DNA of 64,000 nt from Carallia brachiata (GCA_021464245.1 JADCRB010000029.1:2259813-2323812); one strand, 5' to 3'. Numbered from the stretch's first letter, positions 1 through 13,352 are shown. Program-made: numbers and translations. Notes: generated by a model not told the origin, from the sequence alone.

Positions 1-3000
1 TCAATTTTCAAACTAAATATGACCATGGACAGGATGTGATACTGTGCTGAGAGAATCCTGTTAGATATGATAATTTCAAAATATTTGGATCATTTTTTTT
101 TTTGTCAATTAAGTTCTTAACCTTATGAAGCGAGAAAAAAGAAATTTTATTATTGTGAGAATAGTAGGTTTACATAAATTTGACATTAAAATACACAATG
201 CACGGGTGCTAACTTTGTTTTTCTTAATAGAAGATTCCGAAGATATTAATAATGACACCACGAAGTCTTTTCTTCATTCATTTTTTGAAAGAATAAATAA
301 ATGCAGCTATGGCATTTATTATTTTTTTTTCTAATTTTTTTCCCAGTTGTTTCTCATTCTAATCTGTTTCATGAAAGAAAAAGATAAATGAACACATAAG
401 ATATGCAAAGATCTAAACTGTTAAATTATGAAATTATAACACCAGTTTCATGCTTTTCTTTTTTTCCCGAGAATTCAAACATTGAAGTCTTTCTTTAAAA
501 TTTTAGACTTAAACAAACAAAAAAGGTAGAAGTTTTCTACGAGTCAATGTCTTTTTTTTGTATTTTTTAATAAAAAAATATTTGGTAATTTCTCTTAAAT
601 AATTTCTTATTAATTATAAAATAATATAAATTATTAAATAATTGAATCTATTCTTTTATTTTTTAAAAATTTAATTATTTAATAATTCATATTATTTTAT
701 ACTTATTTAAAAGCTAATTAAGGGAAGCCATCTACTGTTACCCTTTTCAATATAAGTTGGATTCGGACAAACAACAAAATCCTTTTCTGAGTCCCTTTTT
801 ATTTCCCTCTAGACCAATTGAGCGACTTGGCTACAGCTGCTAAATAAATGCATGTATATATGAGCATTATTTTTTTTTTTCTTATTAAAAGACATTAAAT
901 CATAAATTATATAATAAATTTTTTTATTTTTATAAATCTTATATCTCCTTTTTAATATTAAAATTTAAAATTTCTAAAAAAATTACACGCGCATTTTTTT
1001 TGGTCGACCTATGTATGTGCATTCTATTTTTGTGCTTATTAATTTTATTTTTTTGAGTAAAATTAAATTATAATTTAATATTATTTTATTTTTAATTTTT
1101 TTATTTAAATAAATTTTATTTATTATATAGTATAAAATTATAAATAATTTATATTAATTTAAAAAAATTAAAATAAAAATCTCTTATTTTAATATTATGA
1201 TGTTGGAACTTTCGTACATGACAAATTGAAAAGGGTGGGGCAGGTGCAAGTACAATAATTCAACATTTAATTGGTAGATTGAAGATCACATAATTGCTAT
1301 GCTGTGTATATATATAAATTTATTGTAAATATATAGAATAACGAATTTACAAATTAAAATTAAAATAATTTTATTTATATATTTTATTTAATTTAATTTA
1401 TAAAAATAAATTATCATTTAAATATTATTTATCTCAAGTGGGCTCTACCAAACCATTACAATAATTATTGAATAAGAATTAACACTGTACATACAATCAA
1501 ACTAACAATTAAAAAAAATATATTATCTCCACAACAGATCCGAGCACATTTCAGCGCAAGGAAGGTGGCTATGGAAATATCGAGGGCAAATTAATGTCTG
1601 GTTTAATTTTGGGGAGTCCGTTGAATTTTTCTATCCGCGCTAATTGAGTGGAAGACCGGTTAAATGAAAAGTCAGACTTTGCGTCTTTGCGACAACCACC
1701 ACGGTGATAATCTAATGTTAAAATGGAAATAAAAAAATTGGTGGTTGGCAACAAAAGACGAGACGTAAGAAAATGTAATTGAATGTTACAAAAATAATGT
1801 GAAATGGTTTGTAACGTGGCATGACTTAAAAAAATAAAATAATAATAATAATAATAAAGTGAGAACCGGCTGCTTTGGAAGAAATCGGCTATTAGTCCCT
1901 TAAAATGGAGTAAACAAAAGAAAAAAAAAAAAATTAAAAATCTCCCAAACAAAAAATAGTCTGATAACTAAAAGGTAAAAAGTTTAAAAGTTAACACCGA
2001 AATTGTATGGATATAGACTTAATGACACGGATACGGTGAACATAGATACAGGAACACTTTAATTTCAAAAAATTATGACACAGATATGATTATTTAAATA
2101 TAAATATATATACTTAAATTTATATACACATATAATTATATAAATTTAAGTAAATATTATTTTTAAAATACAATGTAAATTATATAATAAATTTTAAATT
2201 AAATTTATTTTTATTACTAAAATAAATCTGATAATATATATATATATCTATATATATATATATATCATAATGTATACTAACAGTGAAAAGTATAAAACTT
2301 AGAATCAAGAAAATGTCAGAGTCTCCTTCCCTATCCCCTCTAATAATCCCATTTAAAAATTAAAAGAAAAAAAAAACAAAAGAATCTTGTCGGCCATGCG
2401 AACGATTGCCGACAGGCCATTATCACCCTTTCATTGTTTTTAAATTTTTTTATTTTTTTTTTAAATATGTCCATGAGGGGTCTCACATGTGCCATTAATG
2501 TTCAAGAGACCTGTTCGAATTATGTCCACTTATTATTTACTTTTAAATTTTTTGACAGACAGTCTGACTCTAACAAAATTTATGTGTCCGTGAATTATTA
2601 ATTTGAACGCGGTTTTTGGGGTAGAAATAATGAGAGAGACAGAGACGAGTGGACATAAATAAAAAAGACATAATGTTTCAACCCTTACAGCCTGTTTTTG
2701 TTGTGCGCGAGAAAAGAAAGTGGAAAGCAGCACGCTTATGCGGATTTCACGGGGCGTTTGAATTCCACGAGAAAACTATAAGCCATGAAAACAAATGCAA
2801 AATCCGCACCGTCAAAAAAAAAAAAAAAAATAAAAATCAAATTAAAAATATAAAAAGACATGCAATTGAATTTACTAAAATAACCCAACTAAAAATCAGA
2901 TATATTTTTTATTTTTATTATTTTTTCCAACATATTTTTTATATATTTAAACAATAAATTCTTATAATTTTCTTTTCCTCCGAAACAGAACTTTAAGCTT

Positions 3001-3350
3001 TCCATATCCACCGTGCCCAGTTGCTTGCTCACGAGAGCTGCTAGCCTAGAGATTCTGACTCCCTCAGAGCTCTTTTCTTGTGGATTCTCTATGAGCTCTT
3101 TGTTTCTGTTTCTGTTTTCGTGTCCTCTTCATTCAGTCTAGCTTTCTCCTTGCTACCAAAATAAAAATTTTAAAAAAAGTTGCAAAAAAAAAAACAAAAA
3201 CAAAAATCTAGCTTTCATCTTTGTCTACACTCTCGAAATTCGCAGGCCGTCTTGCCTTTGTGTTGTCTTTCTTCCTTTTTCTCTTCGTTCGGTAAAGTTT
3301 TACAACTTTCCGGCCATTGAAGAAAATAAGCTTAAAGAACTCAGCAAGAC
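1..3350. other. AT-rich intergenic region
   Basis: No supportable gene is visible. The stretch is very AT-rich, with poly-T and poly-A runs, an (AAT)n run near 1838-1857 and an alternating TA tract near 2234-2266. The short open frames here have no recognisable domains and low-complexity translations. The last 350 bp (3000-3350) are pyrimidine-rich and probably hold the former promoter and 5' leader of the resistance-gene relic that follows. Confidence 0.6.
2234..2266. repeat. (TA)n microsatellite
   Basis: An alternating TA tract of about 33 bp with one interruption (TCTA) lies in intergenic DNA. Similar short TA tracts occur at about 9233-9262, 22655-22678 and 29380-29402. Confidence 0.8.
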
Positions 3351-3353
3351 ACT

Positions 3354-6300
3354 ATGGAGATAGTCTCTACTTGCTCTTCCTTCCTTCCATCTATTGAAAA
3401 GTACAACATCGATCCGCTCACACGCCGTGTAAGTTATGCTTGCACTTACACGAGGAGGTTTGCAGATCTGAAGCGTATGATTGAGAATCTGAACGATGCA
3501 GGCGAGAATTCGCAGAACTCCGTTGACACTGACAGGAGAAGAGGGGAAGAGATCCAAAAGAAGGTCGAGGAGTGGCTGGCTGATATGGAGAAAGATATTG
3601 AAGAGGCCGAAAACATCATCCAAGCCGAAGAAGAAGAGGCAAAGAAGAAGCGGTGTTTTGCTAGGCTACTCCCAACTTGATAATCTGTTATCAGCTTGGT
3701 AAGAAAGCAATTGTGGAAGCTTCAACTATCGCCACTCTGGAGGAGAAGGAAGGAAAATTTGATGCAAGTCGAATATCCTACCGTCATGCACCAGAGCAAA
3801 TAGTTTTATCATCTATCCCTGGTTTTGAGGGCTTGCTTTCAAAAGCTTCAATTTAAACAAGTATACGGGATGGGCGGTACAGGCAATACCATTTTGGCAA
3901 AAGAAGTCTACAAGCATGCAATCTTTCAATTCTTAAACAAGTTATGCATGCACTAAAAGATCTCAATGTCAACATGATAGGGGTCTACAGTACGAGTGGT
4001 ATAGGTAAGACCACTCTGGTAGAGGAAATCCACAGGCAAACAATTTAAAGGGGCTCGTTCAATGTCGTGGCTATGGTTATCTAAAAAAACAGAGCTCGAG
4101 AAGATTCAGGGGAATATTGTGGACATTGTAGGCTTAGAGTTCAAGGAGGAGACAATAAAATTTAAGAGCAAATCGACTACACCAAAAATTAATGAATGAA
4201 GACGATATCTTTATAATTTTAGATAATCTTTGGAGAAAAATTGACTTTGAAGATTTGGAGATTTTACTAGCAAATGAGCAATGAATTCATAACAAAGATG
4301 TTGTCTCTATGGTTCAACAAAAGAAAAATGAACACAAGGTATGCAAAATATTACTGACCTCAAAAAATCCAATCTATTGACCTGTTTTTAGGAGTGCAAA
4401 AAGAGTTTATGTTTGATGTTTTGCTAGTAGAGGAGTAATGGACTTTATTTGAGACGACGGTGGGTGGCTTCAAAAATCCGAGATTGCGTTCCATAGCAAT
4501 TGAGGTGGCCAAGAAGTGTGCAAATTTGTCTCTCTTACTTGTCACTGTGGCAAATTCTTTGAAGAATAAGGAGTTTAACATATGGAAGGATACTCTGAAC
4601 CGACTCTATACATTTGAGAATGATAAAATACAAAAGAAAGTGTACTCTGTCATACAGTTAGTTATGATCGATCGTATGGGTTGCGAGGAAGTCAAGTCAC
4701 TCTTCTTGCTCTGTGGTGTATTTACAAATCCTAATATTTTGATCCTAGACTTGTTGAAGTATGGTATGGAATTGTGTCTACTAAAAAACAAAAGAATGCC
4801 GGAAGATGCCAGAATAAAAGTCCACAAGTTGATTGAAAACCTCAAAGCCTCATGCTTATTGTTAGACAGCGAAATGGATGGCCGTGTCAAAATATCTGAT
4901 GTTGTTCACAACGTTGCCGCCTCAATTGCATCTAGAGCTCAACTTGCCTTCAAGAGGGTCGGTGGTGGACTAAAGGAACGTCGAAACATGGACATCAATC
5001 GCTCCACTTGAATATTATGTGACGTGTCTGAGTTCCCTTTGAGGTTGCAATACCCAGAAATAGAGTTCTTTTATTCATATGCCAGAGATCGTCCTGTGAT
5101 GGTCCCTAATTCATTTCTTGAAGGGATAATGAAGCTCCAAGTCCTGAATTTCACTAGAATGCATTTCTTATCTCTTCCTCCATCACCCGGCTTCCTAACA
5201 AGCCTTCAGCACTGTTTGGCAATACTGTGAAATAAGGTATTGGAAGTAAAAGTATTATAAATAAAAATACTGAGAATAAAAATACTATTACGCAAAGTTG
5301 CTTATTGTTTGATAAAAGTGTTGAAATTATTGTAAAAAAAAAATTTAATTTAATTTTATTTGTTTGGTTAAGTTGCTATTAAAATAGTTATTAGTATCTA
5401 AAATAACTATAAAATCATAATTAATTTATTTTAATTTTACAAAATTTACATATTTAGCAATGATAATTTAACAATTGGGAGCTCTTTGATTTAAATAGCC
5501 AACAATACTTTTTTTTTTTTTAAATGAAAATGTTGTCATTGACAGAATATTATCAATTTAAAAAATAATGTCATGAAGGGCTTCCTTTGGATTTCTCCTT
5601 CTATTCTTTGGCTTTCTCCTTTAATGCCAGTGTCACACAGCCGACATATCAGGCATCTTCATTCTCACTCAACAAGTTCATTTTCCATAGGCAGAATATC
5701 TTCCCAGGACCAATTAGTCTTACAACTATCAAAGCATGGAATTATTGAAGACAAGAATTTGAAGTCATTGTTATCTACAATGGAGCCTAAATTTCCAAAA
5801 TTTTATAGGTCCTGATATCCAGATACGAGAAGGAGAAATTGGGCTGCTGGACTATAGAATAGAGTGATCTGAAGACGGGCTCCATCATCCTTCCTTGGAA
5901 AATCTAAAGCACGAGATATCGATAAGCGAAGAAGGGTGGCAAAATCATATGTTAATTATTAATGCTCGTTGGAGTTTTGTACTGCAAACAAATTCAACTT
6001 GCATTCAGATAATCCCAAATGATAAACCCAAGTAAAAATGATGGTATTGGATATAACAAAAATCCGAATAACAACATATTAGTATACTTTAATGAACAAG
6101 GAATCTATAATATTCCAATATCGTGCAATTTGAAAAAGCATTTGTGACGGAGTTTTTTTCTTTAATGAATGGGATCATTATTTATACTCAAATACATGCC
6201 ACTTTTTTGCCAAAATACGAACTTCGAAGAGTTTATTAAGAAGGCTATCGGGGACAGCTTCAGCTCGGAACCCTAAAAGAATGCCCTCAATGCCGGCCAA

Positions 6301-7850
6301 CGTACACCGTAAAGACGATGGCGATGACGATTTCCAAATTCCTTTATTCCGGACATCAAAAGCTTTGACTCTCACTTCAAATGCCAGGAAGGCCCACAAG
6401 CCCTCCAGCAATTCTCGCTGCCCTCCTCTGCCCAAGACATTGAATATTTCTTACAATATGAGGGTTAATTTGTTAATTGAAATTTAAATAACTGCATTGC
6501 GGTCCTTTGGATTTTCTACTATAGCAAAAGGCATCAGTTTTATGCTTTGACAAAACACAGGTTTTGGGGGGGTTGTGCGTTTCCCAAACTCAATTGAAAA
6601 AAAAATATTACCAAACACTATTGTAACTGTGTTTACCCTCAAACCCACTTTTAGCCACCTCAATGCGCCTCTAAACATACTGCCAAACATGGCTTTCATA
6701 CCTTATGCTTGAAAAGCTGTATATTGCACAACTTATCTGTTATTATGCAGCTGAAGAATCTAGAAATTCCTAGCCTTGTAAACTCTGAAATTGTTGAGTT
6801 GCCTAGAGATTTGACGCAATTGACTCGACTAAAGTTATTAGATCTGAGCAATTGTTCCAAACTCAAATTTCTTCCAGAAAATGTCTCGTCGCAGTTGTCC
6901 CTATTATAAGAACTGCATATGCGCAACAACTTTGTCAGTTGGGAGGTCAAACGGTTTGATAACCAAAGTAACGCTAGCTTTTCTGAGTTGGAGCACTTGT
7001 TTCACCTAACAAATTTAGAGATTGATGCTCCAGATGTGAAGAAGCTACTCAATAATGTTCCTTTTTCGCTTGAGAAAAAAAAATCTTCAATAATTCTTTT
7101 GATTCTAATTTTAGTTCTCGCTGTTTAGTTGATGCCCATCTATATGGGAGGCGTAGTCATCCATGTTTCACCAACTTGGAGGAATTGCAATTGAAGACAT
7201 TGATGGGTTAAAGATAATATGGCACAATTAATGAACTTCATGAAGGTTCATTTTGCAAACTGAAAAGGATGATTGTTTGACATGCAGAGGAGCTGGTGAG
7301 CGGTTTTTTATCCATTACCTTGATGAGTTGGTTCTGAATCTACAGTGTCTGGATTTGATTGACCGTGAATTATCAGAATGAGTTTCGTTACATTACGTGA
7401 GAATATGATTTTTTCTTATTGTGTCCATACGTTATTTTTTTTGTGCAATTACGTGTATTTTTGTGCAATGATAAGAGAAAAATGTGAAATAAAAAAATAG
7501 TAATATTTTTTTATCACTTTTTATTGTTGCGATTGTATAAAAAATGCTCATAATTGTATAAAAAAAATACGTATAAACATAATAGCAAAAAATTATATGT
7601 CCACCAAATTTTTCCCTACCCGATTAGGTTTTTGATCTTCCACTTCAAGAAGAGCTGACAAATTTTAGCAGAACAAATGGAATGCCAACTAGTCGACTAA
7701 AAAACCTTGTCTATAGGCAATCTGCCAAATTTGAAGCAAATTTGGAATCAAGATGTCCGAACAAGAGAAATAATCTTCTTCCATCAAATTTTTCAAAGAA
7801 AACAGGGGGACATATTCTCTTCATTGCTCATTTTCTTTCTATTTCTCTTT
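3354..7850 (+). pseudogene. CC-NBS-LRR (CNL) disease-resistance gene, decayed
   Basis: CNL proteins are intracellular immune receptors. An intact N-terminal coiled coil starts at ATG 3354 (MEIVSTC..., with a KKVEEWLADMEKDIEEAE segment typical of the family). The frame then breaks near 3672: the residues of the expected LIICYQLGKKA continuation lie in another frame. Degenerate NB-ARC motifs follow: P-loop-like GMGGTGNT (3861-3900), a second P-loop GIGKTTLVEEI (3980-4035), kinase-2 IFIILDNLW (4207-4235), CKILLTSKN (4342-4368), a GLPLA-like block CANLSLLLVTVANS (4518-4560) and an MHD-region DVVHNVAASIA (4896-4931). LRR coding resumes at 5024-5209, is interrupted by a transposon at 5210-6691, and continues at 6700-7130. 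A last LRR-like piece with LPNLKQIWNQD is near 7707-7760. Several frameshifts and stops rule out a full-length product. The class assignment is firm; the coordinates of the degraded end are approximate. Confidence 0.88.
5210..6691. mobile_element. hAT-type non-autonomous element inserted in the LRR exon
   Basis: The ends are imperfect inverted repeats: CACTGTTTGGCAATACTG at the left, and CATGTTTGGCAGTATG read inward from the right. They are flanked by an 8-bp target duplication with two differences (GCCTTCAG at 5202-5209, GCTTTCAT at 6692-6699). Removing the insert and one target copy joins the LRR frame exactly (FLTSLQ to TLCLKSCILHNL), which fixes both edges. Subterminal GTTTGRTAA-like repeats occur at both ends. 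No transposase is visible inside the 1,482 bp; internal open frames are short and unrecognised. The 8-bp duplication points to the hAT superfamily. Confidence 0.8.
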
Positions 7851-8053
7851 TCTCTCTCCAAAGACAATGTAAGAGACAGAAATTGTTAAAGTTTTGACAA
7901 TATTCTATGAGTTATTCTCTTTTTTGTTCAAAGTTTATTAGGATATAACCTATATAATAAGAATATTTTTTTTTTTTTTGTTCTCATAAACTCTACATAT
8001 TCTTCTTAAAATTATGGCTCAAATTCTCAAATATAAAGATATGAATGCTTAAC

Positions 8054-9229
8054 TACCAATATTCCCGGTGATTTTTCTCGGCCAATTATATATTTGTATA
8101 TTAGACAAAATCTAAGATATGAATATAGGATAATAACTACATTGACAAAGAAGCACGCAGAGATTTTAAATAGTTTAATTATGGGTTGATGCATCAGAAG
8201 CACTTAAAGGTGTGAAATTTTGACCCAATTTTGCCTAAAAAATCTAAGTCGTACTTGACCTAAAACTAATATAAATCTAAAATGACCTAAAAATTTAGGG
8301 TTACATCTAACTCGACCCATTACTTGACATTGGTATGATCTAACCCAAGATCCAACATTTTTTCTCAAAAAAAACAAAAGAATCAATAAATAAAATAAAA
8401 ATTATAACATTTAAATCATAAATTTTATATTACAAAAAATATAGTTTCTACTATTTTTACAATAAATCTTGTGAACATTTATTTATAAAAGTAAGACAAA
8501 TATATTATTTAATATTTTTACTAATTACTTTGTCTATATATGCTGATATATGTGCATCATACACGCTGGCAACTTATAATTATATAATTTATTTTATTTA
8601 TATTTATAATATTTCAAAAATTGTATAAATATGTATTTGTCTATATTATATACATATATGTATATTATGTACCAATATTCCTGGAAATTTTTCTCGGCCA
8701 ATTATATATTTGCATATTAGATCAAAATCTAAGATATGAATATATGATAATAACTATATTGACAACGAAGCATAAAGAGATTGTAAATAGTTAGAAGTGC
8801 TTAGAGGTGTGAAATTTTGACCCGATTTTGCCTAAAAAAATCCAAGCTGTAATTGACCTGAAAATAATATAAATCCAAAATGATCTAAAATTTTAAGGTC
8901 ATACCCAACTCGACTTGCGACTTGACACTAGTATGAGCCGACCTGCGAACCAACTTTTCTTCTGAAAAGAACAAAAGAATAAATAAATAAAATAAAAATT
9001 ATAACATTTAAATTATAGATTTTATATTGCAAAAAATATAGTTTTTACTATTTTTACAATAAATCTTATGAACATTTATTTATAAAAGTAAGACAATTTT
9101 ATTGTTTAATATTTTTGCTTATTACTTTGTCTATATACGCTGATATACGTGCATCATACACGCTGGCAACTTATAATTATATAATTTATTTTATTTATAT
9201 TTATATTATTTCAAAAATTGTATAAATAT

Positions 9230-9235
<6 letters not shown>
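8054..9235. repeat. Tandem duplication of a ~0.6-kb AT-rich unit
   Basis: Two adjacent diverged copies of one unit start at 8054 and 8670. Shared landmarks are TTTCTCGGCCAATTATATAT, a GTGAAATTTTGACCC block, and a CATACACGCTGGCAACTTAT block near each copy's end. The second copy lacks about 26 bp present in the first (near 8175-8200) and ends in a TA tract. No open frame or terminal motif identifies the unit; it is probably an old transposon fragment duplicated in tandem. Confidence 0.85.
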
Positions 9236-9266
<31 letters not shown>

Positions 9267-9989
9267 ATAATATAATTATAACTTTTTAAAACAAATATAT
9301 TAAAAATAAAATATGAATCTTAATATATTTTTCACCTATTATAATATACAATCAAATAAAAAATTAATGATAGAGAAAAAAAATTAATTTTTAAATATTA
9401 ATTGATCTATGACCGACCCTAAATGAATGAATTAAAAATTTAATATAAAAAATAAAAATAAAATTATATATGGTTAATAGAAATTAATTTGTAAATAATA
9501 AATAACAATATTTACAAATATTATATTACAAAATAAAATAAAATATTTGTCAAAAATAAAACTAATTTGTACACAATAACTTATTAACTCATGAATTGAT
9601 CCAAATCTAAACAACTTAAAAATAAGTAATAAAAAAAATTTAATTGTAACATAATCTAATTGAAAATAATCCGAACACAAATCTAAACGCGGTTCAGAGA
9701 GTAACCTCTGGCCGGGCTATCGAATGGCTTGGCGGCCGAAAACACCAGAAAAAGACACAGAAGGGCGGGGTTCCACGTATTAGGCCACGTAACACATATG
9801 GATGGATGTACTTTCCCTTCTTACTAAAACTAAGCCAACAACATTACAACAACAATGGATAACCCACGAGTCGACCACGAGCAGCAAAGTAACACAGAAT
9901 GATCAGTTCAGTTGATAGATAGATAGAGAAGCAAGAAAAGCAAATGAACAGAAAAAAATAAAAAACAAAAATAATAGTAATAAAAGAAA

Positions 9990-12797
9990 ATGGCCTTGCT
10001 TTCTCTCTCACTTTGTCCAAATAGTACCCCTTTTAGTTTTAGTAGTTCCTCGTTGCAGCGTCGCCGTTTATTCGTTCATCTTCCTGTCAAATTCAGCTGT
10101 TCCGCTGCTGCTTCTGCTAAGAGTGAGACGTCCCAATCTTATGCTTTCTCTTTAGTTTTTTTTTTTTTTTGTCTTTTTTCCTGTTATTTGGTACAAAATG
10201 GAGTGAAACCCATTATTGTTTGGGTCTGTCTCATCTCAGTTGCTCCTAATTTCATTGCAGTATTTTTGTAGAAAGTTTGTTGAGTAATGGTTGCTGCTTT
10301 TTATGGTTTTTGTGAGTATATAGGTAGCAGGGATGGGTCTAATTCCGATGAAAAGATGTTTCAGTCTAAGGAGCTTAATGGTGTGGCCTGTGGCATTCTT
10401 GCGGCTTGTGCTGTTATCATTGCATCTCCTGTGTTTGCTGCCAGTCAGGTGAAAGGCCTATCACTTCTACTTTTACAGATTTCAAATTCTGCACATGTTT
10501 AGATTGTAAAGTCCCTGTTAATAGCACAAATTGAAAATTAGTGGGGTTGAGTTGATTCTTCTAGAAATGTACCTGTTTTGGTCGATGCATATTGTGAGAT
10601 CTTCCCATTTAGGGCTGCCCAAATAGCCAGACAAGGAGGCCTGATGCTGATGGTTGTGGGAATTAATCAAATGCTTAATGAAACTACATTCGAATTCTTT
10701 TTGTTGAAAAGTAAGAAAAAAACTAAAGGACTGCCCTTTATCTTATAGACTCCAGTAGTTAAAACTTGAACTTCTATCTTAGAGGGTTTCAAGTTCTAAT
10801 TTTGGGAAGAGAGAGTGTGGGATTTACGGAAATGGGAAGAGCTGCCGCATTGCGTAGCTCATGACAATGGGCCTCTTAATGGACCATCTCAACCTACAAA
10901 CTACAAATTGCTAACAAGACACAGTTTTAGCCTTTTGCAGCTTAATTTCTGGGAAAGGAGTATTTGACGGTTGCCATTGGCATGCTATGGAATTGCAGAA
11001 AAATTGTCATTTCTTTGTGCCTTTTTAAGTGTCTGGGAATTCCAGGTTATATTTTTGACATTTTTTATAGAGATGCCTATCAAAGAAAGGTTTCATATAT
11101 CTTTTCTTTACCATTTACTTAGGCCTAATGATGCAATTAGAATTGCTTATCTTACCCTTTTTGATTCCCTGTTAATTTTCATGCACTTCAGGCATGTTCT
11201 TTATGATTACAAACCTAAATGCATATATTATTAAGAGGGTGGTGATGCTGCCATAATCATCATAGCGCTATGGAGATTCTATCATAATTACTGTAGCACT
11301 ATGGTGGTGCTGCCATGATCATATTGTAGCAATTGCTCATAAAATTCTTGACTTTGACATGGTTGCCTTGCAGAGGCTACCCCCATTGTCAACAGAGCCT
11401 AACCGGTGTGAGAGGGCATTTGTTGGGAACACTATTGGTCAGGCTAATGGTGTTTATGACAAGCCACTAGATCTTCGCTTTTGTGATTATACAAATGACA
11501 AGTCCAATTTAAAGGGGAAGTCACTTGCAGCAGCACTCATGTCAGATGCCAAGTTTGATGGTGCTGACATGTCTGAGGTGGTGATGTCAAAGGCTTATGC
11601 TGTTGGAGCTAGCTTCAAGGGTAACTTATTATTATGTCATTGGAGTTGTTGATTGCTTATTTCCCACTGTGAAGGTTTAGTTGGGGAATTACATAACTCA
11701 ACCCATTATCAATTATTGATAATACCACATTATCATACATGTTATAATGCTCCCAAATTTTATACAAACTTGCATGTGCGATCTTATACACAGGGCCTTT
11801 TGAAAAGCAGGGATATTTTTTGCCTCTCCAGTTTCCCTTCACATTTGAAGGCATGCTTCTTCGGTGGAGATGGTGAAAGGGCCTGATCTGTTTGTTCAAA
11901 TGTGAAGAAGGATATGATATGAACACATATGCTCGTTGTTATAAACTATAAAAATCAAATGGGCTTCATGGGTAACATAGAGTCGTGTACCGATCAGTGA
12001 TATTAAAAATGTGCTATTTTATCTAAAATTTTGCATTAGGTTGAAGATGCTAGAAAGTGAAACACATTTTTTGTGAAATAGCCAAACAATTTAAACGTAT
12101 AGGTTGAGTAGCAATTTGTATGGCATCGTAACATTATTGGCCCATGATCCAGGCTGAAATCCTAGGAACGTTCTGGAGTCACACCCCTCTAATTTGGTCG
12201 TCATTACTTCATCAGAGGATATGCATGAGATATTGACCTTCTGAATTCTTTTAAGTTCTACTTAGGCAGTAACAAAATTCAGGATTGAAAAATGATGCCA
12301 ACTTTCTGTTTAGTTGGACAAAAAAATAGAAAAAATGATTGGTATTCAAGCAGCAACTGGAGAAGTTTTAAGTCAAATCAGCATTTGGCTTTGTGGCCAA
12401 GGAATCAGTGAAGTATAAGAGATGTGGTTAAATAGTGCAAGAAATCAACACACCGAATTGGAGATAATTTTTCTACTCTCAGTGATTTCTGTTGCTTTAT
12501 TTTTAGAATGCCAAAAACTGAATGGCATGTGTTGCTATCTTTCACACTGCCTCGTCTTTCATTTTATTTTCAGGTGTAGACTTCTCGAATGCTGTTCTAG
12601 ATCGTGTTAATTTTGGGAAATCGAATCTCCAAGGAGCTGTATTTAGGAATGCTGTACTATCAGGCTCCACGTTTGATGAAGCTCAGCTTGCAGATGCTGT
12701 TTTTGAGGATACCATCATAGGCTACATTGATCTTCAAAAGCTTTGTACAAATACTACCATTAACCCTGATGGAAGAGGCAACCTAGGATGCCGGTGA
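9990..12797 (+). CDS. TL17: Thylakoid lumenal 17.4-kDa pentapeptide-repeat protein (TL17 type)
   Basis: The model has four exons, 9990-10122, 10324-10448, 11374-11620 and 12574-12797, all with GT/AG junctions, giving 242 aa (the Arabidopsis protein is about 236 aa). The N-terminus is Ser-rich with basic residues, as in a chloroplast transit peptide. Exon 2 encodes a hydrophobic thylakoid-transfer segment (GVACGILAACAVIIA) ending in SPVFA, a typical lumenal processing site. The mature part starts near LSTEPNRCERAF and contains pentapeptide repeats (A/C-D/N-L/F-X-X) such as KFDGADMSEVVM, VDFSNAVLDRVNF and NLQGAVFRNAVL. It ends ...LGCR with family-typical cysteines. Pentapeptide repeats form a right-handed quadrilateral beta-helix; the biochemical role of TL17 is not established. 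The start is the first ATG giving a transit peptide. No defect is seen. Confidence 0.93.
10690..10930 (+). mobile_element. SINE-like insertion in TL17 intron 2
   Basis: The intron holds a tRNA-promoter-like arrangement: a box A-like CCAGTAGTTAAAACTTGAAC near 10752 and a box B-like GGGTTTCAAGTTC near 10785. A GGGAAGAGAGAGTGTGGGATTT block and CAATGGGCCTC motif follow. This layout matches plant tRNA-derived SINEs, but I could not define both ends or a target duplication, so the borders are approximate. Confidence 0.42.
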
Positions 12798-13281
12798 CCT
12801 CTTTTGTTTATTGTTATTATTTTTTTTTTCAAATACTATCTTTATGTCTCTCTAAGTGGCAGAATGTTGATAGCTACTATTAGATGTAACTGTGTTCATC
12901 AATTTGAATTGACACATGCAGGGAGCCATGTTTATTGAAGGCGATTGTTAACTTGTATTGTTTTTCATTGTCATCAATGTTGGTTTGTATCTCAATGACT
13001 GAAGTGCCTCCCCTTGATGGTTGTATCTTCCTTTTCCATCTACTATCGATTTTGATTCAAATCCTCTTATTTATTTGCAGTTACTCTATTATGACTTAGT
13101 AATTACAAGTTCAAATTTTGAAAATAGTTTCCTTGCAAAATAAAAAAAAATGTTTTGTTTAAATCTTACAAATGTGAGAGTCTATGTAGTTGCTTTTTTG
13201 TTTATTCACGTGGATGGAGTGGATGCTAGCCTGTCTTAACCTATTAATAAGTTTAACAAAAGCGCAACTCTGATCCTGTTA

Positions 13282-13352
13282 GCGCATCTGGTGTAGTGGT
13301 ATCATAGTACCCTCCCACGGTACTGACCGGGGTTCGATTCCCCGGATGCGCA
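13282..13352 (+). tRNA. tRNA-Gly (anticodon CCC)
   Basis: The 71-nt cloverleaf folds without mismatch in the acceptor stem (GCGCATC pairs with GATGCGC, discriminator A at 13352). The D arm is present; the anticodon stem is GTACC/GGTAC with loop CTCCCAC, placing anticodon CCC at 13314-13316. The T arm is CGGGG-TTCGATT-CCCCG and also supplies box B. There is no intron and CCA is not encoded, as expected for a nuclear plant tRNA. It reads GGG glycine codons. An AT-rich stretch with CAA lies just upstream. Confidence 0.96.

Noticed and set aside
2388..2416. Short GTCGGC...GCCGAC inverted repeat
   Set aside because: The six-base stem in isolation has no context that would make it functional.
6178..6487. 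Open frames inside the hAT-type element of the CNL relic
   Set aside because: I considered a captured gene, but no recognisable motif or splice signals were found.
11237..11330. GGTGGTGATGCTGCCAT-type short repeats in TL17 intron 2
   Set aside because: Two partial copies only; no regulatory or mobile-element signal could be supported.
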